DNA of 64,000 bases from Pseudomonas pudica (GTDB lineage Bacteria > Pseudomonadota > Gammaproteobacteria > Pseudomonadales > Pseudomonadaceae). The notes under the pieces were generated by a model. It worked only from the letters and a program-made list of their open reading frames with translations, did not search any database and was not told where the DNA came from. Position numbers and translations under genes: made by a program. Position 1 is the stretch's first letter. Each line of letters begins with the position of its first letter. Below, in pieces: positions 17,398 to 27,210 of the stretch. The stretch covers positions 1 to 64,000 of the forward strand of contig NZ_JADLJS010000016.1 of NCBI RefSeq assembly GCF_015680405.1, in the 5' to 3' direction.

Positions 17398-19298
17398 GGT
17401 TGCTCTGCCGATTCGCTAGGGGGTGAGACCAAGGGCAGGGCCAGGACGAAGGCCGTGCCGCCGCTGGCGGGGTGCTCGACGTTGAGGCTGCCCTTGGCGG
17501 CGGCGGCAAGGCTCGCCGACAGGGTCAGGCCCAGGCCCAGGCCGTGTTCGCCCGGTTTGGTGGTGAAGAAAGGTTCGAAAAGATGCTTGCGCGCCTCGGC
17601 ATCGATGCCGTGGCCATTGTCGCGCACCTGCAAACGGTACTTGTCGCCCTGCAGCTCGCCTTCCAGCCACAGTTGCGGAAGCGGCTGGGCGGTCATGGCA
17701 TCCAGGGCGTTGCCGATCAGGTTTACCAGGATCTGCTCCAGGCGGGTCTGGTCGATGGCCAGCTGTTGGTCCTCGAACTGATTGTGCAATTGCAGGTGGC
17801 AGGCGCTGATGCGGTTGGCCAGCACCTGCAGGGTAGCGTCCACGGCCTTGGCCAGCGAGGCCTGGCCGCTGTCGTCGCTGCGTCGGGCGAACGAGCGCAG
17901 GCTGGCGGTGATGCGGCCCATGCGGTCGATCAGGTCGTTCATGGTGCGCAAGTTGGTGCTGGCGGTTTCCAGTGCCCCACGCTCGAGGAAGCGCACGGTG
18001 TTGCCGGACAACGTGCGCAGCGCGGCCAGCGGCTGGTTCAGTTCGTGGGCGATGCTGGTGGACATCTGCCCGATGGCGGCCAGCTTGCCGGCCTGTACCA
18101 GTTCATCCTGGGCGTGGCGCAGGGTCTGCTCGGCATGTCGGCGCTCGCGAATCTGGCCCTTAAGGCGCTCGTTGCTGGCGCGCAGGTCGGCCGTGCGTTC
18201 GGTAATCCGTCGCTCCAGCTGGCTGTTGGCTTCCTGCAGGGCCTCGCGGGCTGCCAGGCGGGTGGCGATGACCTTGCGCCGTTCGTTCCAGGCGATGCCC
18301 AGGATCGCCAGCAAGGCGAAGGCAACGCCCACCAGCACGCCCTGTACCATGGATTCGCGGCGCAGGTCCTGCAGCGGTGTCAGCAGGGTGAAGTGCCAAG
18401 GCGTGTCGACCAGGCGCCGGGTCTGGGCCAGGTAGGCCATTTCGCTGGCCTTGCCCTGTGCGGTTTCGCTGTTTGCCGGGAAGGTCAGCTTTTCCACACC
18501 ATCGGCCAGGGTTTCCCGAGCCAGAGGCTGCAGTTCGTTCAGCGGCCACCAGTAGTACTGCAGGCTACGGGCCAGGCGCTCCTTGATCTGCGGGGTCAGC
18601 GGGCGTACCGACTTCAGGCGCCGCGCTGGGTCGCTGGAGAGGATGATGATGCCGTTCTCGTCGCTGACGAACGCTTCCAGGCGGGCACGCTGCCAGCGCT
18701 CCTCGAGGGTGTCCAGGCGCACTTTGATCACCGCCACGCCAATGATCTTGCCGTGTTCCTCCAGGCCGTGGGCCAGGTAATAGCCGGCCTCGCCGGTGGT
18801 GCTGCCGATACCGTAGAAACGCCCGGGCTCGCCGCGCACGGCAGTCTGGAAGTAGGCACGGAACGACAGGTCCTCACCCAGGAACGAGTCGGCATCGCGC
18901 CAGTTGCTGGTGGCCTGGACCCGGCCATTGGTGTCGAGGACGAAGATGGCCCGGCTGCGGCTGCGACGGTTCAGGCCTTCGAGGTATTCGTTGACGATCT
19001 GCCGCGAGCCACCGTCAGGGTCGGTGAGCAGGTGCGAGACGCTGTCTTCCAGCTCCAGCAGGCTCGGCAGGTAGGTGTACTTGCTGATTTCGCTCTCGAC
19101 CGTGCGCGCGTGCAGCTCCAGCTGGCGCTCGCCGTTTTCGCTGAGGGTGCGGATGCCGTTGCTCTCGCTGATCAGGTAGCCAGCCATTCCCAGGCCGACC
19201 ATCAGCAGGATGATCAGTGGCGGCAACAGCAATTGGCGGAGCAGGCGGGATTTCACGGCAGGCTTGGCAGGGAGAAGAAGCGAAGGATCGCATTTCAT
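17394..19298 (-). CDS. aauS: AauS, sensor histidine kinase for acidic amino acids
   Basis: Membrane histidine kinase of 634 aa, DctB-like. TM1 lies at about residues 24-45, followed by a periplasmic double-Cache-like sensor to about 320, TM2 near 325-345, a coiled coil to about 410, then HisKA with His in SIAHELNQPLAAL (near residue 418). The HATPase has N box NLIGNALDAM, DNGHGID and GLGLGLTLS. It would phosphorylate AauR in response to glutamate, glutamine or aspartate. A GTG at 19301 is also in frame, but the ATG at 19298 has better spacing from AAGG. The stop overlaps the aauR start (ATGA). Confidence 0.91.
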   Translation of the reverse strand: MKCDPSLLLPAKPAVKSRLLRQLLLPPLIILLMVGLGMAGYLISESNGIRTLSENGERQLELHARTVESEISKYTYLPSLLELEDSVSHLLTDPDGGSRQIVNEYLEGLNRRSRSRAIFVLDTNGRVQATSNWRDADSFLGEDLSFRAYFQTAVRGEPGRFYGIGSTTGEAGYYLAHGLEEHGKIIGVAVIKVRLDTLEERWQRARLEAFVSDENGIIILSSDPARRLKSVRPLTPQIKERLARSLQYYWWPLNELQPLARETLADGVEKLTFPANSETAQGKASEMAYLAQTRRLVDTPWHFTLLTPLQDLRRESMVQGVLVGVAFALLAILGIAWNERRKVIATRLAAREALQEANSQLERRITERTADLRASNERLKGQIRERRHAEQTLRHAQDELVQAGKLAAIGQMSTSIAHELNQPLAALRTLSGNTVRFLERGALETASTNLRTMNDLIDRMGRITASLRSFARRSDDSGQASLAKAVDATLQVLANRISACHLQLHNQFEDQQLAIDQTRLEQILVNLIGNALDAMTAQPLPQLWLEGELQGDKYRLQVRDNGHGIDAEARKHLFEPFFTTKPGEHGLGLGLTLSASLAAAAKGSLNVEHPASGGTAFVLALPLVSPPSESAEQP

Positions 19299-19371
19299 CA
19301 CAGTGGCCTTGTCACGACCAGCGCCTGCTGCCCGAAAGGACAGCGGCGCCGACCGCTTCAGTGAGGCAAAA

Positions 19372-20102
<731 letters not shown>

Positions 20103-20106
<4 letters not shown>

Positions 20107-20774
20107 ACGGTGATCCTTTTTTGCAGGCGCTTGACCAGCCACGAAGCGGAGAAGCTGATGAGGAAGTACACGACACCGGCGAAGATCAGGAACTCATGGG
20201 AGCGCCCGATGATGTCGCCGTTGGAGCGTGCCGAGTTGAGGAAGTCCACCAGGCCCACGGTGTATACCAGCGAGGTGTCCTGGAACAGGATGATGCTCTG
20301 CTGCAAAAGCAGTGGCGTCATCTTGCGGAAGGCCTGGGGCAGGATGATCAGGCGCATGGTCTGGCCGTAGGTCATGCCCAGCGCCTGGGCGGCGCCCATC
20401 TGGCCCTTGGAGATCGACTGCACGCCGGCACGGACGATTTCGCAGAAGTACGCGGCCTCGAACATCATGAATGCCACCACGCAGGAGGTGAAGGCACCCA
20501 CCGGGGTGTCTTCACCAGTGATCCAGCGCAGCACGAACGGTACCGCCAGGTAGAACCAGGTGATGACCAGCAGCAGCGGGATCGAGCGGAAGTAGTTGAC
20601 ATAGGCGCCGGCCAAGTTCGACAGCAGCTTGCTCGACGACAGGCGCATCAGGGCCAGGATGGTCCCCAGCACGATGCCGCCGACCACGCCCATGACCATC
20701 AGCTGCAAGGTCATGACCATGCCTTCCCACAGGGCAGGCAGGGCCGGGATGATTTCGCTGAAATCCATGTCCAT
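20103..20774 (-). CDS. aatM: AatM, acidic amino acid ABC transporter permease
   Basis: Inner-membrane permease of 223 aa of the HisM/GltK type with about five helices and the EAA-like loop near residue 140 ([20 protein letters not shown]). It pairs with AatQ to form the channel. An internal ATG at 20768 (MDFSEIIP) is an alternative start. It begins directly after the aatQ stop and its own stop overlaps aatP. Confidence 0.92.
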
Positions 20775-21521
20775 TTATTTGCCCCCTACGGAAATCAGGC
20801 CGGGCACCGAGACTTTCTTCTCGACCATGCGCATCAGCAGCATCAGGCCCATGTTCAGGGTGAAGTAGATCAGCGTGGCCAGGGTGAAGGCCTCGAACAG
20901 GTTGGCCGAGAATTCGGCGGTCTGCTTGGTTTGTGCCAGCAGCTCCATCAGGCCGATCAGCGACGCCACCGACGAGTTCTTGAACACGTTCAGGAATTCC
21001 GAGGTGAGCGGCGGAATGATGATCCGGTAGGCTTGCGGCAGCAGCACGTTGGTGTAGATCTGCGGCAGGCTGAAGCCCATGGCGCGGGCGGCGGCTTCCT
21101 GGCCCCGGGGCAGCGCCTGGATGCCGGTACGTACCTGTTCGCACACGCGGGCGGCGGTGAACAGGCCCAGGCAGATGACCACGCTGATCAGCGCCGAAGT
21201 GGTCGGGTTGAGGTCCTGCTTGAACCATTCCTGCAGGCCTTCTGGCAGCAGGTCCGGCACCAGGAAGTACCAGATGAACAGCTGCACCAGCAGCGGTACG
21301 TTGCGGAACAGCTCCACGTAGGCAGTGGCGATACCTGCTACCACACGGTTCGGCACGGTACGCATGACACCGAGGACCGAGCCCAGCAGCAAGGCGATGA
21401 TCCAGGCGGAGATGGCGATGGCGATGGTCCATCCCAGGCCGGTGATGTACCAGTCCAGATAGGTTTCGCTGCCCACGCCGGTGGACTTGAAGAACACGCC
21501 CCAGTCCCAGTTGTAATTCAT
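20775..21521 (-). CDS. aatQ: AatQ, acidic amino acid ABC transporter permease
   Basis: Inner-membrane permease of 248 aa of the GltJ type, with helices at about residues 25-50, 60-95, 100-130 and two near the C-terminus, and the EAA loop GIQALPRGQEAAARAMGFSL near residue 148. The N-terminus MNYNWDWGVFF is typical of this subunit. It lies 142 bp downstream of aatJ, separated by a strong hairpin that probably lets the binding protein be made in excess over the membrane subunits. Confidence 0.92.
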   Translation of the reverse strand: MNYNWDWGVFFKSTGVGSETYLDWYITGLGWTIAIAISAWIIALLLGSVLGVMRTVPNRVVAGIATAYVELFRNVPLLVQLFIWYFLVPDLLPEGLQEWFKQDLNPTTSALISVVICLGLFTAARVCEQVRTGIQALPRGQEAAARAMGFSLPQIYTNVLLPQAYRIIIPPLTSEFLNVFKNSSVASLIGLMELLAQTKQTAEFSANLFEAFTLATLIYFTLNMGLMLLMRMVEKKVSVPGLISVGGK

Positions 21522-21563
21522 CGGGATTTCCCCTCAGACGATCGTTTCACGGGCACCTTCGAG

Positions 21564-21592
21564 CATCCGAGGGCGCTTGGCGCCCTCGGATG
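21564..21592 (-). terminator. Intercistronic hairpin between aatJ and aatQ
   Basis: A perfect 13-bp stem (CATCCGAGGGCGC with a 3-nt loop) without a following U-run in the direction of transcription. It most likely stabilises or attenuates the message rather than fully terminating, giving differential expression of the binding protein. Confidence 0.6.
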
Positions 21593-21663
21593 AAAGGTTA
21601 GACACTAATGAGTGGCCTGCAGTATTGATTGGTGCTGTAGAGCACCAGGCCACTATCTGAGAG

Positions 21664-22581
21664 TCAGGACTTCTTCTCGTCCGCAGCCTTGTCGGTCGGC
21701 TCGGCGATCAGTTTCTTCAGCTCGTCGCTCATCGGGAACTGCAGGTTCAGGCCCTTTGGCGGGATTGGCTGCTGGAACCACTTGTCATAGCTCTTGTTGA
21801 CTTCGCCCGACTTGAAGTAACCAACGATGGCGTCATCGACCGCTTTCTTGAAGGCCGCGTCATCCTTGCGCACCATGCAGCCATAGATTTCGTACGACTG
21901 CGGGGTACCGGTGATGACCCAGTCCGACGGCTTGCGAGCCTTGGCCATTTCGCCGGCGAGCAGGGCGTCGTCCATCATGAAGGCCACGGCGCGGCCGCTT
22001 TCGAGCATGTTGAAGGCTTCACCGTGGTCCTTGGCGGAGATCACGTTCATCTTCATCTGCTTGTCGGCATTCATCGCCTTGAGGATGCGCTCGGAGGTGG
22101 TACCGGCGGTGGTCACCACGTTCTTGCCGGCCAGGTCCGGGAAGTCCTTGTATGCCGGCTGACCGTCCTTGACCTTGGTCAGCAGGCGGGTACCGACTTC
22201 GAAGATGCCGACCGAGAAGCCGACCTGCTGCTGGCGCTCGACGTTGTTGGTGGTGGAGCCGCACTCGAGGTCCACGGTGCCGTTCTGCACCAGCGGGATG
22301 CGGGTCTGGGAGGTGACGAGGTTGTAGCGGACCTTGATGTCCGTGCCCAGCTGCTTCTTCAGGGCGTCGACGACAGCCAGCTGGATGTCATGCGAGTAGC
22401 CTACGGGCTCGGGCTTGCCGGCCAGGTAGGAAAACGGGATGGAGGAGTCGCGGTGGCCCAGGGTGATGGTGCCCGAATCCTTGATCTTCTTCAGGGTGCC
22501 GGTCAGTTCCTCGGCCATGGCCGGCGAAGCGATCACAGCGGCCGCGATGGCGGCGCCCAGCAATTGACGAACGATGCGCAT
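21664..22581 (-). CDS. aatJ: AatJ, periplasmic glutamate/aspartate-binding protein
   Basis: Periplasmic substrate-binding protein of 305 aa (GltI family, SBP_bac_3). The signal peptide covers residues 1-23, with the cut after SPAMA. The mature start EELTGTLKKIKDSGTITLGH and the ligand-pocket motif VDLECGSTTNN are characteristic of the glutamate/aspartate binders. It is the first gene of aatJQMP. The ATG at 22581 is preferred because it begins the signal peptide and has GAGGAAA upstream; the frame runs further to 22716 without family resemblance. It is transcribed from a sigma54-type promoter about 100 bp upstream. Confidence 0.93.
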   Translation of the reverse strand: MRIVRQLLGAAIAAAVIASPAMAEELTGTLKKIKDSGTITLGHRDSSIPFSYLAGKPEPVGYSHDIQLAVVDALKKQLGTDIKVRYNLVTSQTRIPLVQNGTVDLECGSTTNNVERQQQVGFSVGIFEVGTRLLTKVKDGQPAYKDFPDLAGKNVVTTAGTTSERILKAMNADKQMKMNVISAKDHGEAFNMLESGRAVAFMMDDALLAGEMAKARKPSDWVITGTPQSYEIYGCMVRKDDAAFKKAVDDAIVGYFKSGEVNKSYDKWFQQPIPPKGLNLQFPMSDELKKLIAEPTDKAADEKKS

Positions 22582-22682
22582 CAAATTTTCCTCGACGTGT
22601 TTGTTTTTTTTATGGAGCCGTTGGCGGACTCTTCGTTCAACGAATACAGAAATAAACGATTGCATTCGGCTACCAAGTGTAG

Positions 22683-22698
22683 AGCATGAGTCGTGCCA
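22683..22698 (-). promoter_or_regulatory. Sigma54 (-24/-12) promoter of aatJQMP
   Basis: On the minus strand the sequence reads TGGCACGACTCATGCT, matching the consensus TGGCACG-N4-TTGCW at every defined position but one, with GG and GC exactly 12 bp apart. It gives a leader of about 90 nt before aatJ. It fits control by the adjacent sigma54 activator AauR. Confidence 0.8.
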
Positions 22699-22805
22699 AG
22701 CCCTGACATTGATCATAACGCCGCAGATTCATTGGGAATCAAACTTTATTGCGCATCTTGTGACGGTACGTTTCATCCGCCATTCCGAATGAATTGCTGT
22801 TTTCT

Positions 22806-22821
22806 GTTCGGAAATCCGAAC
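22806..22821. promoter_or_regulatory. AauR upstream activating site
   Basis: GTTCGGAAATCCGAAC is a perfect palindrome with arms TTCGG-N4-CCGAA, which is the motif reported for AauR-controlled promoters in P. putida. It lies about 110 bp upstream of the -24/-12 element, the right distance for an enhancer-type site. Confidence 0.7.
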
Positions 22822-22904
22822 GAATTTGCAATTCCCCGGCTACCAAGCACTGGGGCGATCAGGCCGCCGTCACGAGAGGCCTGATCGCAGCGCTGTCCGC
22901 CATT

Positions 22905-25900
22905 TCAGTGGGGCATCAGCCGCTCTAGCGGCGACTGGTTCCAGCGCGCCCAAGCCTCGGTAGTGAGGGTGCGTATCAGCGTTGATTCCTCGGCGGCAAG
23001 TTCGCGCATCAGGTTCCGGGCGCGGTCTTCATAGCCTGCTTCCTGGCCGGCCATGGCTTGTGCCTCGAGCGCTTCCATTCGCTCGTGATAAGGCCGTGCT
23101 ATCGCCTCGAAGCGGTCAGCATAGGTTTCTCGCAAGTAGTTCTGCCAGTAAGGGCGGCTTGCCAGCGCGTCCAGCATCGACAGGGTACTGTAGGTTTGCA
23201 GCACTTCTATTTCTGCCGCGTTCAGATCCCGCGTTGTAACGTGGGCGAATGAAGCGAAGTGCATTTCATCCGGTGGTGCTGGCAAGTCAAGTGCCCCTGT
23301 CAGCTGCAGGCGATAGAAAAGCCGAACTTCGATTTCATCCACTCCGCGCCCTGCTTCGCGCAGGGCCTGGACGTGGCGGTTGGCAATATCGTCAAGCAGG
23401 TCCAGGCGGTGCAACTGGCCTCCCAGATACAGCAGGCGGCTCTCTCTCATTGCAACCGGCACGCCTTCGATGCCCTGAAAGGGCCAGCACACCCACCTCC
23501 ATCTGGTTGAGCAGCAGCAACAGGCGATCCTCGCAGGTACGCGGCCCGTCGGCCTCGCGAAATAACTGCTCGCGTAACGCTTCGTTGTTTTCGCAGGCTT
23601 CGAGGATATGCCAGATGCGGCGTCGATAATGCCGGGGATGGGCCTCGAAGTCCTCGCTCTGGGCGAAGTCAGCCAAAAATCTGAACAGGCCTCCCGAACC
23701 GGCTCCTCGCTCAGGCGGTCCCAGGCTGCCTCACGTTCTGCACGTAGCAGCACGTTTCTGGATGCTACCCAGTTCGCGCGGGTCTCCTCACCGATCGGCT
23801 CGTGGACATACGACGCGCTGCCTCGGGCACCTGCTTCGCTGGCTCCTTGTGCCTGGTCCAGATACTCGATGCTGTCTTCGCTCAAAGGGTTGTCGTGCAG
23901 ATTCAGCCGTTGCAGGCGCAGGCGCAAGCCGCGCATCTCGCGTTGCAGTTCGCTGATTCTGTTGTCGCGCAAGTCGATATGGGCGCGTAGCGCCACGTTC
24001 TGGTGGACCAGGCCAATGTCCGCCTGACCCGTTGCTCGCAGGTGCAGGTCCCGCACATGTGGCAAGGCCGAGAGGTCGGGCATGCCGTTGAGCGGGTTGT
24101 TGTTGAGTATCAGCGTGTTCAGCCGTTGCAGTTGAGCCAGGCGGCTGTTGCCTGCGGCATCCAGCGCAATCAGGTTGTTGCTCAGGTTCAAGCGCCGTAG
24201 CTGGCCGAGAGCCTCGATGCCCTCGGGGACCAAAGTCAGCCGGTTGCCGCTGAGGTCCAGGTCCACGACGTTGGGGAACAGCCTGAGGAACCGCGCGTCG
24301 ATCTGTTGCAAGCGCATGTTGCGCAAGGTCAGCCGGCGCACATGTCGGTATTCCACACCCTCCGGCAGGCCTGGCAACGCATTGATGTGCTCGCCATCGA
24401 TGGTCAGTTCATACTGGTCGTTGCCGTCCACCAGTTTGCGCCGCCAACTGCGGCGAAGGGTATCGGCTATGCGGCGTCTGCGAATGGCGTCGATTGGCGA
24501 TTGCCAATCGGCCTGCCAGATCTGTAGTGCTTCGCGCAGGTCGGCAAGCTGGCGTTGCAGCGCCTGGTAATGGTCCCACAAGCTCTCCCCGCGCTGGCGC
24601 ACCGCTTCCAGATAAGCGTCCAGTTGCAGTTCGGAGAGTGTGGGGAATATTTGATGGATCCCTTGGCGAATAGCGCTCTGGCTGCTTTCACCTCCGCCGC
24701 TGAGTGCATAGGCCAGCCTGCCGTCGGCGAAACGCCGGGGCGGCCTGATATTTGCGCGGATGCCGGAAATGCCGAGCAGGCTAGCCGTAGAGTTGCGATC
24801 CTGTTCGGCCGCCATGGCCAGTACGTCACGTAATTGCTTGAGCTGCAGGTTGCGGTTTCCCAGGCGGGTTTTCTGCTCGTCGTCCAGGCACCCCAGGACC
24901 GCTGCCAGCAAGGGCTTCCCCTGGCTGTCTTCGCCTGCCAGGGCGTAGCCTTGCGTGTTTTTGACAATGGTTCGTACGTTCTGCGCGGTCTCGCTCTGGC
25001 TGGCAAATATCAGTAATCCATCCTGGGCGCCTTGGCGTAACTCTATTCGCACGGAGTCTGGCCATGGGGCGTCCCGTTCGATGAGGCGCAGCGCCAATAG
25101 GTCGCTATCTGTGTTGGCCAACTTTTGCAGACGCAAGCCAAGGCAAGCCCGATCAATACGGCTGGCGCTTTCATACCACCGCGCATGTTGCGCCATGCTC
25201 AGTGGCATCCGTCCGGAAACTCGCAACTGTTCTATCTGGGCGGTACTACTATGGTCGATGATTTCCTGGGCGCCCCTTGGTGACAAACCCCGGAAAACCC
25301 CGATCAGCCTGGCCTGGTCGGCAGATTGCGGTGTTTGCCACGCCTGAAGTTGCTGCTCGAAGGCGTGTCCTTTCAGGGTCGGATCCTGCTGGTGCAGCTT
25401 GATCCGGTCGTGGAGATCGAGCAGCCGCGCGGGTGGTGCAGCGTTCTCCAGGCAAAGTCGGCGCAACTGGTCCACGTTGAGGCCTGTGGCCTGTAGAAGT
25501 ATCCGGCCATGATCTGACAAAGTATCGGCAAAGTGCTCCCCTTGCAGGCTTTCCAATAATACCGAGACATCTTCCTCGGCAGGCAGGTAACGGGAGTTTC
25601 TGGCCAGCCTGATGCCACCGGCAGGCAACACCATTGGCGCAAGACTGTCGACAAAAGGTGTTCGTCTCAGCGTGTGCAGAGCCCCTGCAGACAGGCCAGT
25701 GGTCGCTACGCCCTGGGCTATGTTGAACAAATGCTCCAGCGCTCCTTGGCGGTTACCTAGCTGCCAGTCCTGATAGCCTTCATAGACTTCATCGAGCAAT
25801 TGCGCCGCGCTGACGACCAGTAGCAGGTCACCGAGCACCGGTACGACCAAAGCTGCCAGCCCCAGCAGGTCCAACCCGGCGCTCAGCATGTCCTGCAAGC

Positions 25901-27053
25901 GCCGGTGCCTGCTCAGGCGATCTTCAAGGTCCGTTGGAACAGCAAGGTAGGCTGCATCATCGAACATTCGCCCGAGCAGTAGCCCCCGTACATGTGCGAA
26001 CACATTCCCCTTGACAGGCAGGTTTCGCCCGTCGAGCTGCAGTTTCATTGCTCCAGGCGACGCTGCGAGCCGTTGTGCAAGTTCCCTGGCGAACTCGCTT
26101 GTGTCCCGTGCCGTGATGAAACGCCGGAAAAACTGGCGGAATGACCACTGCTTGAGGCGAGTGGCCAGGTCGTTGTAAACGCTGTCCCAACTGTCGTAAA
26201 AGCGCAGGCTTTGCCCGGCGGCATCGGGTATCCAGACGATGATTTCGTCGATGTCTTCAGCCGGAGCAGGGCGCCACTCAAGTGTGATGACCCCCGTCAC
26301 GCACTTGCCGAGCAGATAAAGTTGGCGAGCTGTCAGCGTGCCCTTGCCATAGGGTGCAAGGGCAGGGGCTTCGAGCATCGGCCGCAGCCGAAGCAGATCC
26401 CGCTCGTCCAGCTGCCCCTTGAACCGGGCCTCGTAAACCGCTGCCTGCATGCGCGTACGTACGCCGCTTTCAAAAAGGTGCTTTATTGTCGTGCGCGCTT
26501 GATCGCCCGACTGGCCACGGCCAGCCTTGGGCTCGAGCACCGTCCTGAGCAGCGTCTGATACTTGCCGCCCAGGTCCAGTGAGCGGCACAGGCGAACGAA
26601 GTGCTCGAAGGTCATGGCCAGCTTTTCGCCTTTCTCGTTCTCCAGGTGCGCTTTGCGCAACAGCCACGGTTCAGCTTCGTGTGCTTCGAAATTATGCAGG
26701 GCAGCGGCCAACAGCGTTTGTCGCGTTCTATGGGTAACCGTCGGCGTATAGAAATGCTCCGCCGCCGAAGGCAGTTGAAACTCTTCGCTGACGACGACGT
26801 GCCCAAGTTGCGGGTCGACATGCCCCAGCCCCTGCTCACGCAGGGCGCGTTCGAGCAGGGGCCTGGCGAAGTCTTCGAGGCGAGGGATTCTTTCGAGCAG
26901 ATGGCCAAGCCTGTCCGCGGCCTGTTGCTGTGCAAGCAAGGCCCTGCCGTAGGCTTCCAGGTGCGTCGCATCGGCGCTGGTCAACCAGCCAGGTAGTTGC
27001 CGGGCGATCAGGGTGTCGACGGAGTACGACGGGTTGTATTCGGTGGGGGGCAC
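22905..27053 (-). CDS. DUF6543-LRR-NEL protein with two compensating frameshifts (putative E3 ligase effector)
   Basis: Very large protein of 1382 aa if read straight through. The N-terminal about 900 residues resemble the Pseudomonas dermonecrotic-toxin-like (DUF6543) family, including the hydrophobic GLDLLGLAALVVPVLGDLLL stretch near 397-425. About six leucine-rich repeats follow (residues about 940-1085, e.g. NVVDLDLSGNRLTLVPEGI, RRLNLSNNLI). The C-terminus is a NEL (novel E3 ubiquitin ligase) domain. Between about 23688 and 23480 the conserved NEL sequence, including the catalytic T-C-E-D-R (Cys codon 23533-23535), is in a different frame from the rest. One base is missing near 23688 and one extra lies near 23479, so the ORF stays open but about 70 residues around the active site are scrambled. 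The start is GTG 27053 after GGAG. Either a sequencing artefact or an inactivated ligase. Confidence 0.8.
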   Translation of the reverse strand: MPPTEYNPSYSVDTLIARQLPGWLTSADATHLEAYGRALLAQQQAADRLGHLLERIPRLEDFARPLLERALREQGLGHVDPQLGHVVVSEEFQLPSAAEHFYTPTVTHRTRQTLLAAALHNFEAHEAEPWLLRKAHLENEKGEKLAMTFEHFVRLCRSLDLGGKYQTLLRTVLEPKAGRGQSGDQARTTIKHLFESGVRTRMQAAVYEARFKGQLDERDLLRLRPMLEAPALAPYGKGTLTARQLYLLGKCVTGVITLEWRPAPAEDIDEIIVWIPDAAGQSLRFYDSWDSVYNDLATRLKQWSFRQFFRRFITARDTSEFARELAQRLAASPGAMKLQLDGRNLPVKGNVFAHVRGLLLGRMFDDAAYLAVPTDLEDRLSRHRRLQDMLSAGLDLLGLAALVVPVLGDLLLVVSAAQLLDEVYEGYQDWQLGNRQGALEHLFNIAQGVATTGLSAGALHTLRRTPFVDSLAPMVLPAGGIRLARNSRYLPAEEDVSVLLESLQGEHFADTLSDHGRILLQATGLNVDQLRRLCLENAAPPARLLDLHDRIKLHQQDPTLKGHAFEQQLQAWQTPQSADQARLIGVFRGLSPRGAQEIIDHSSTAQIEQLRVSGRMPLSMAQHARWYESASRIDRACLGLRLQKLANTDSDLLALRLIERDAPWPDSVRIELRQGAQDGLLIFASQSETAQNVRTIVKNTQGYALAGEDSQGKPLLAAVLGCLDDEQKTRLGNRNLQLKQLRDVLAMAAEQDRNSTASLLGISGIRANIRPPRRFADGRLAYALSGGGESSQSAIRQGIHQIFPTLSELQLDAYLEAVRQRGESLWDHYQALQRQLADLREALQIWQADWQSPIDAIRRRRIADTLRRSWRRKLVDGNDQYELTIDGEHINALPGLPEGVEYRHVRRLTLRNMRLQQIDARFLRLFPNVVDLDLSGNRLTLVPEGIEALGQLRRLNLSNNLIALDAAGNSRLAQLQRLNTLILNNNPLNGMPDLSALPHVRDLHLRATGQADIGLVHQNVALRAHIDLRDNRISELQREMRGLRLRLQRLNLHDNPLSEDSIEYLDQAQGASEAGARGSASYVHEPIGEETRANWVASRNVLLRAEREAAWDRLSEEPVREACSDFWLTSPRARTSRPIPGIIDAASGISSKPAKTTKRYASSYFARPTGRVPARIACCCCSTRWRWVCWPFQGIEGVPVAMRESRLLYLGGQLHRLDLLDDIANRHVQALREAGRGVDEIEVRLFYRLQLTGALDLPAPPDEMHFASFAHVTTRDLNAAEIEVLQTYSTLSMLDALASRPYWQNYLRETYADRFEAIARPYHERMEALEAQAMAGQEAGYEDRARNLMRELAAEESTLIRTLTTEAWARWNQSPLERLMPH

Positions 27054-27184
27054 GAGATATCTCCGGGTCTGAAAGACACCAGAGCATCACTGCCGGGAAC
27101 GTGGGGTGGTGGTAGTTACTGCTGCACCGACCGACTGTGCCATCCGGGCCCGCTGGCGACTGGCCGGACGAGCCAAGGGGCGCT

Positions 27185-27210
27185 GGATGAGCATTGATTA
27201 ATGCTCATCC
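27185..27210. repeat. Perfect inverted repeat downstream of glpD
   Basis: GGATGAGCATT (27185-27195) and AATGCTCATCC (27200-27210) form an 11-bp stem with a 4-nt loop in the gap between glpD and the LRR-NEL gene (both minus). There is no U-run. It could be a transcript-stabilising stem for glpD or an operator for the LRR-NEL gene, 132 bp from its start. Confidence 0.5.

Larger units (their letters stand above)
22582..22904. other. 323-bp region holding the aat promoter
   Basis: It lies between aatJ and the end of the LRR-NEL gene, both on the minus strand. It is AT-richer than its surroundings and carries the sigma54 promoter and the AauR-type palindrome listed separately. No gene seen. Confidence 0.7.

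Noticed and set aside
17472..19364. 630-codon plus-strand frame antisense to aauS
   Set aside because: Shadow of the kinase gene; the kinase frame has all catalytic motifs.
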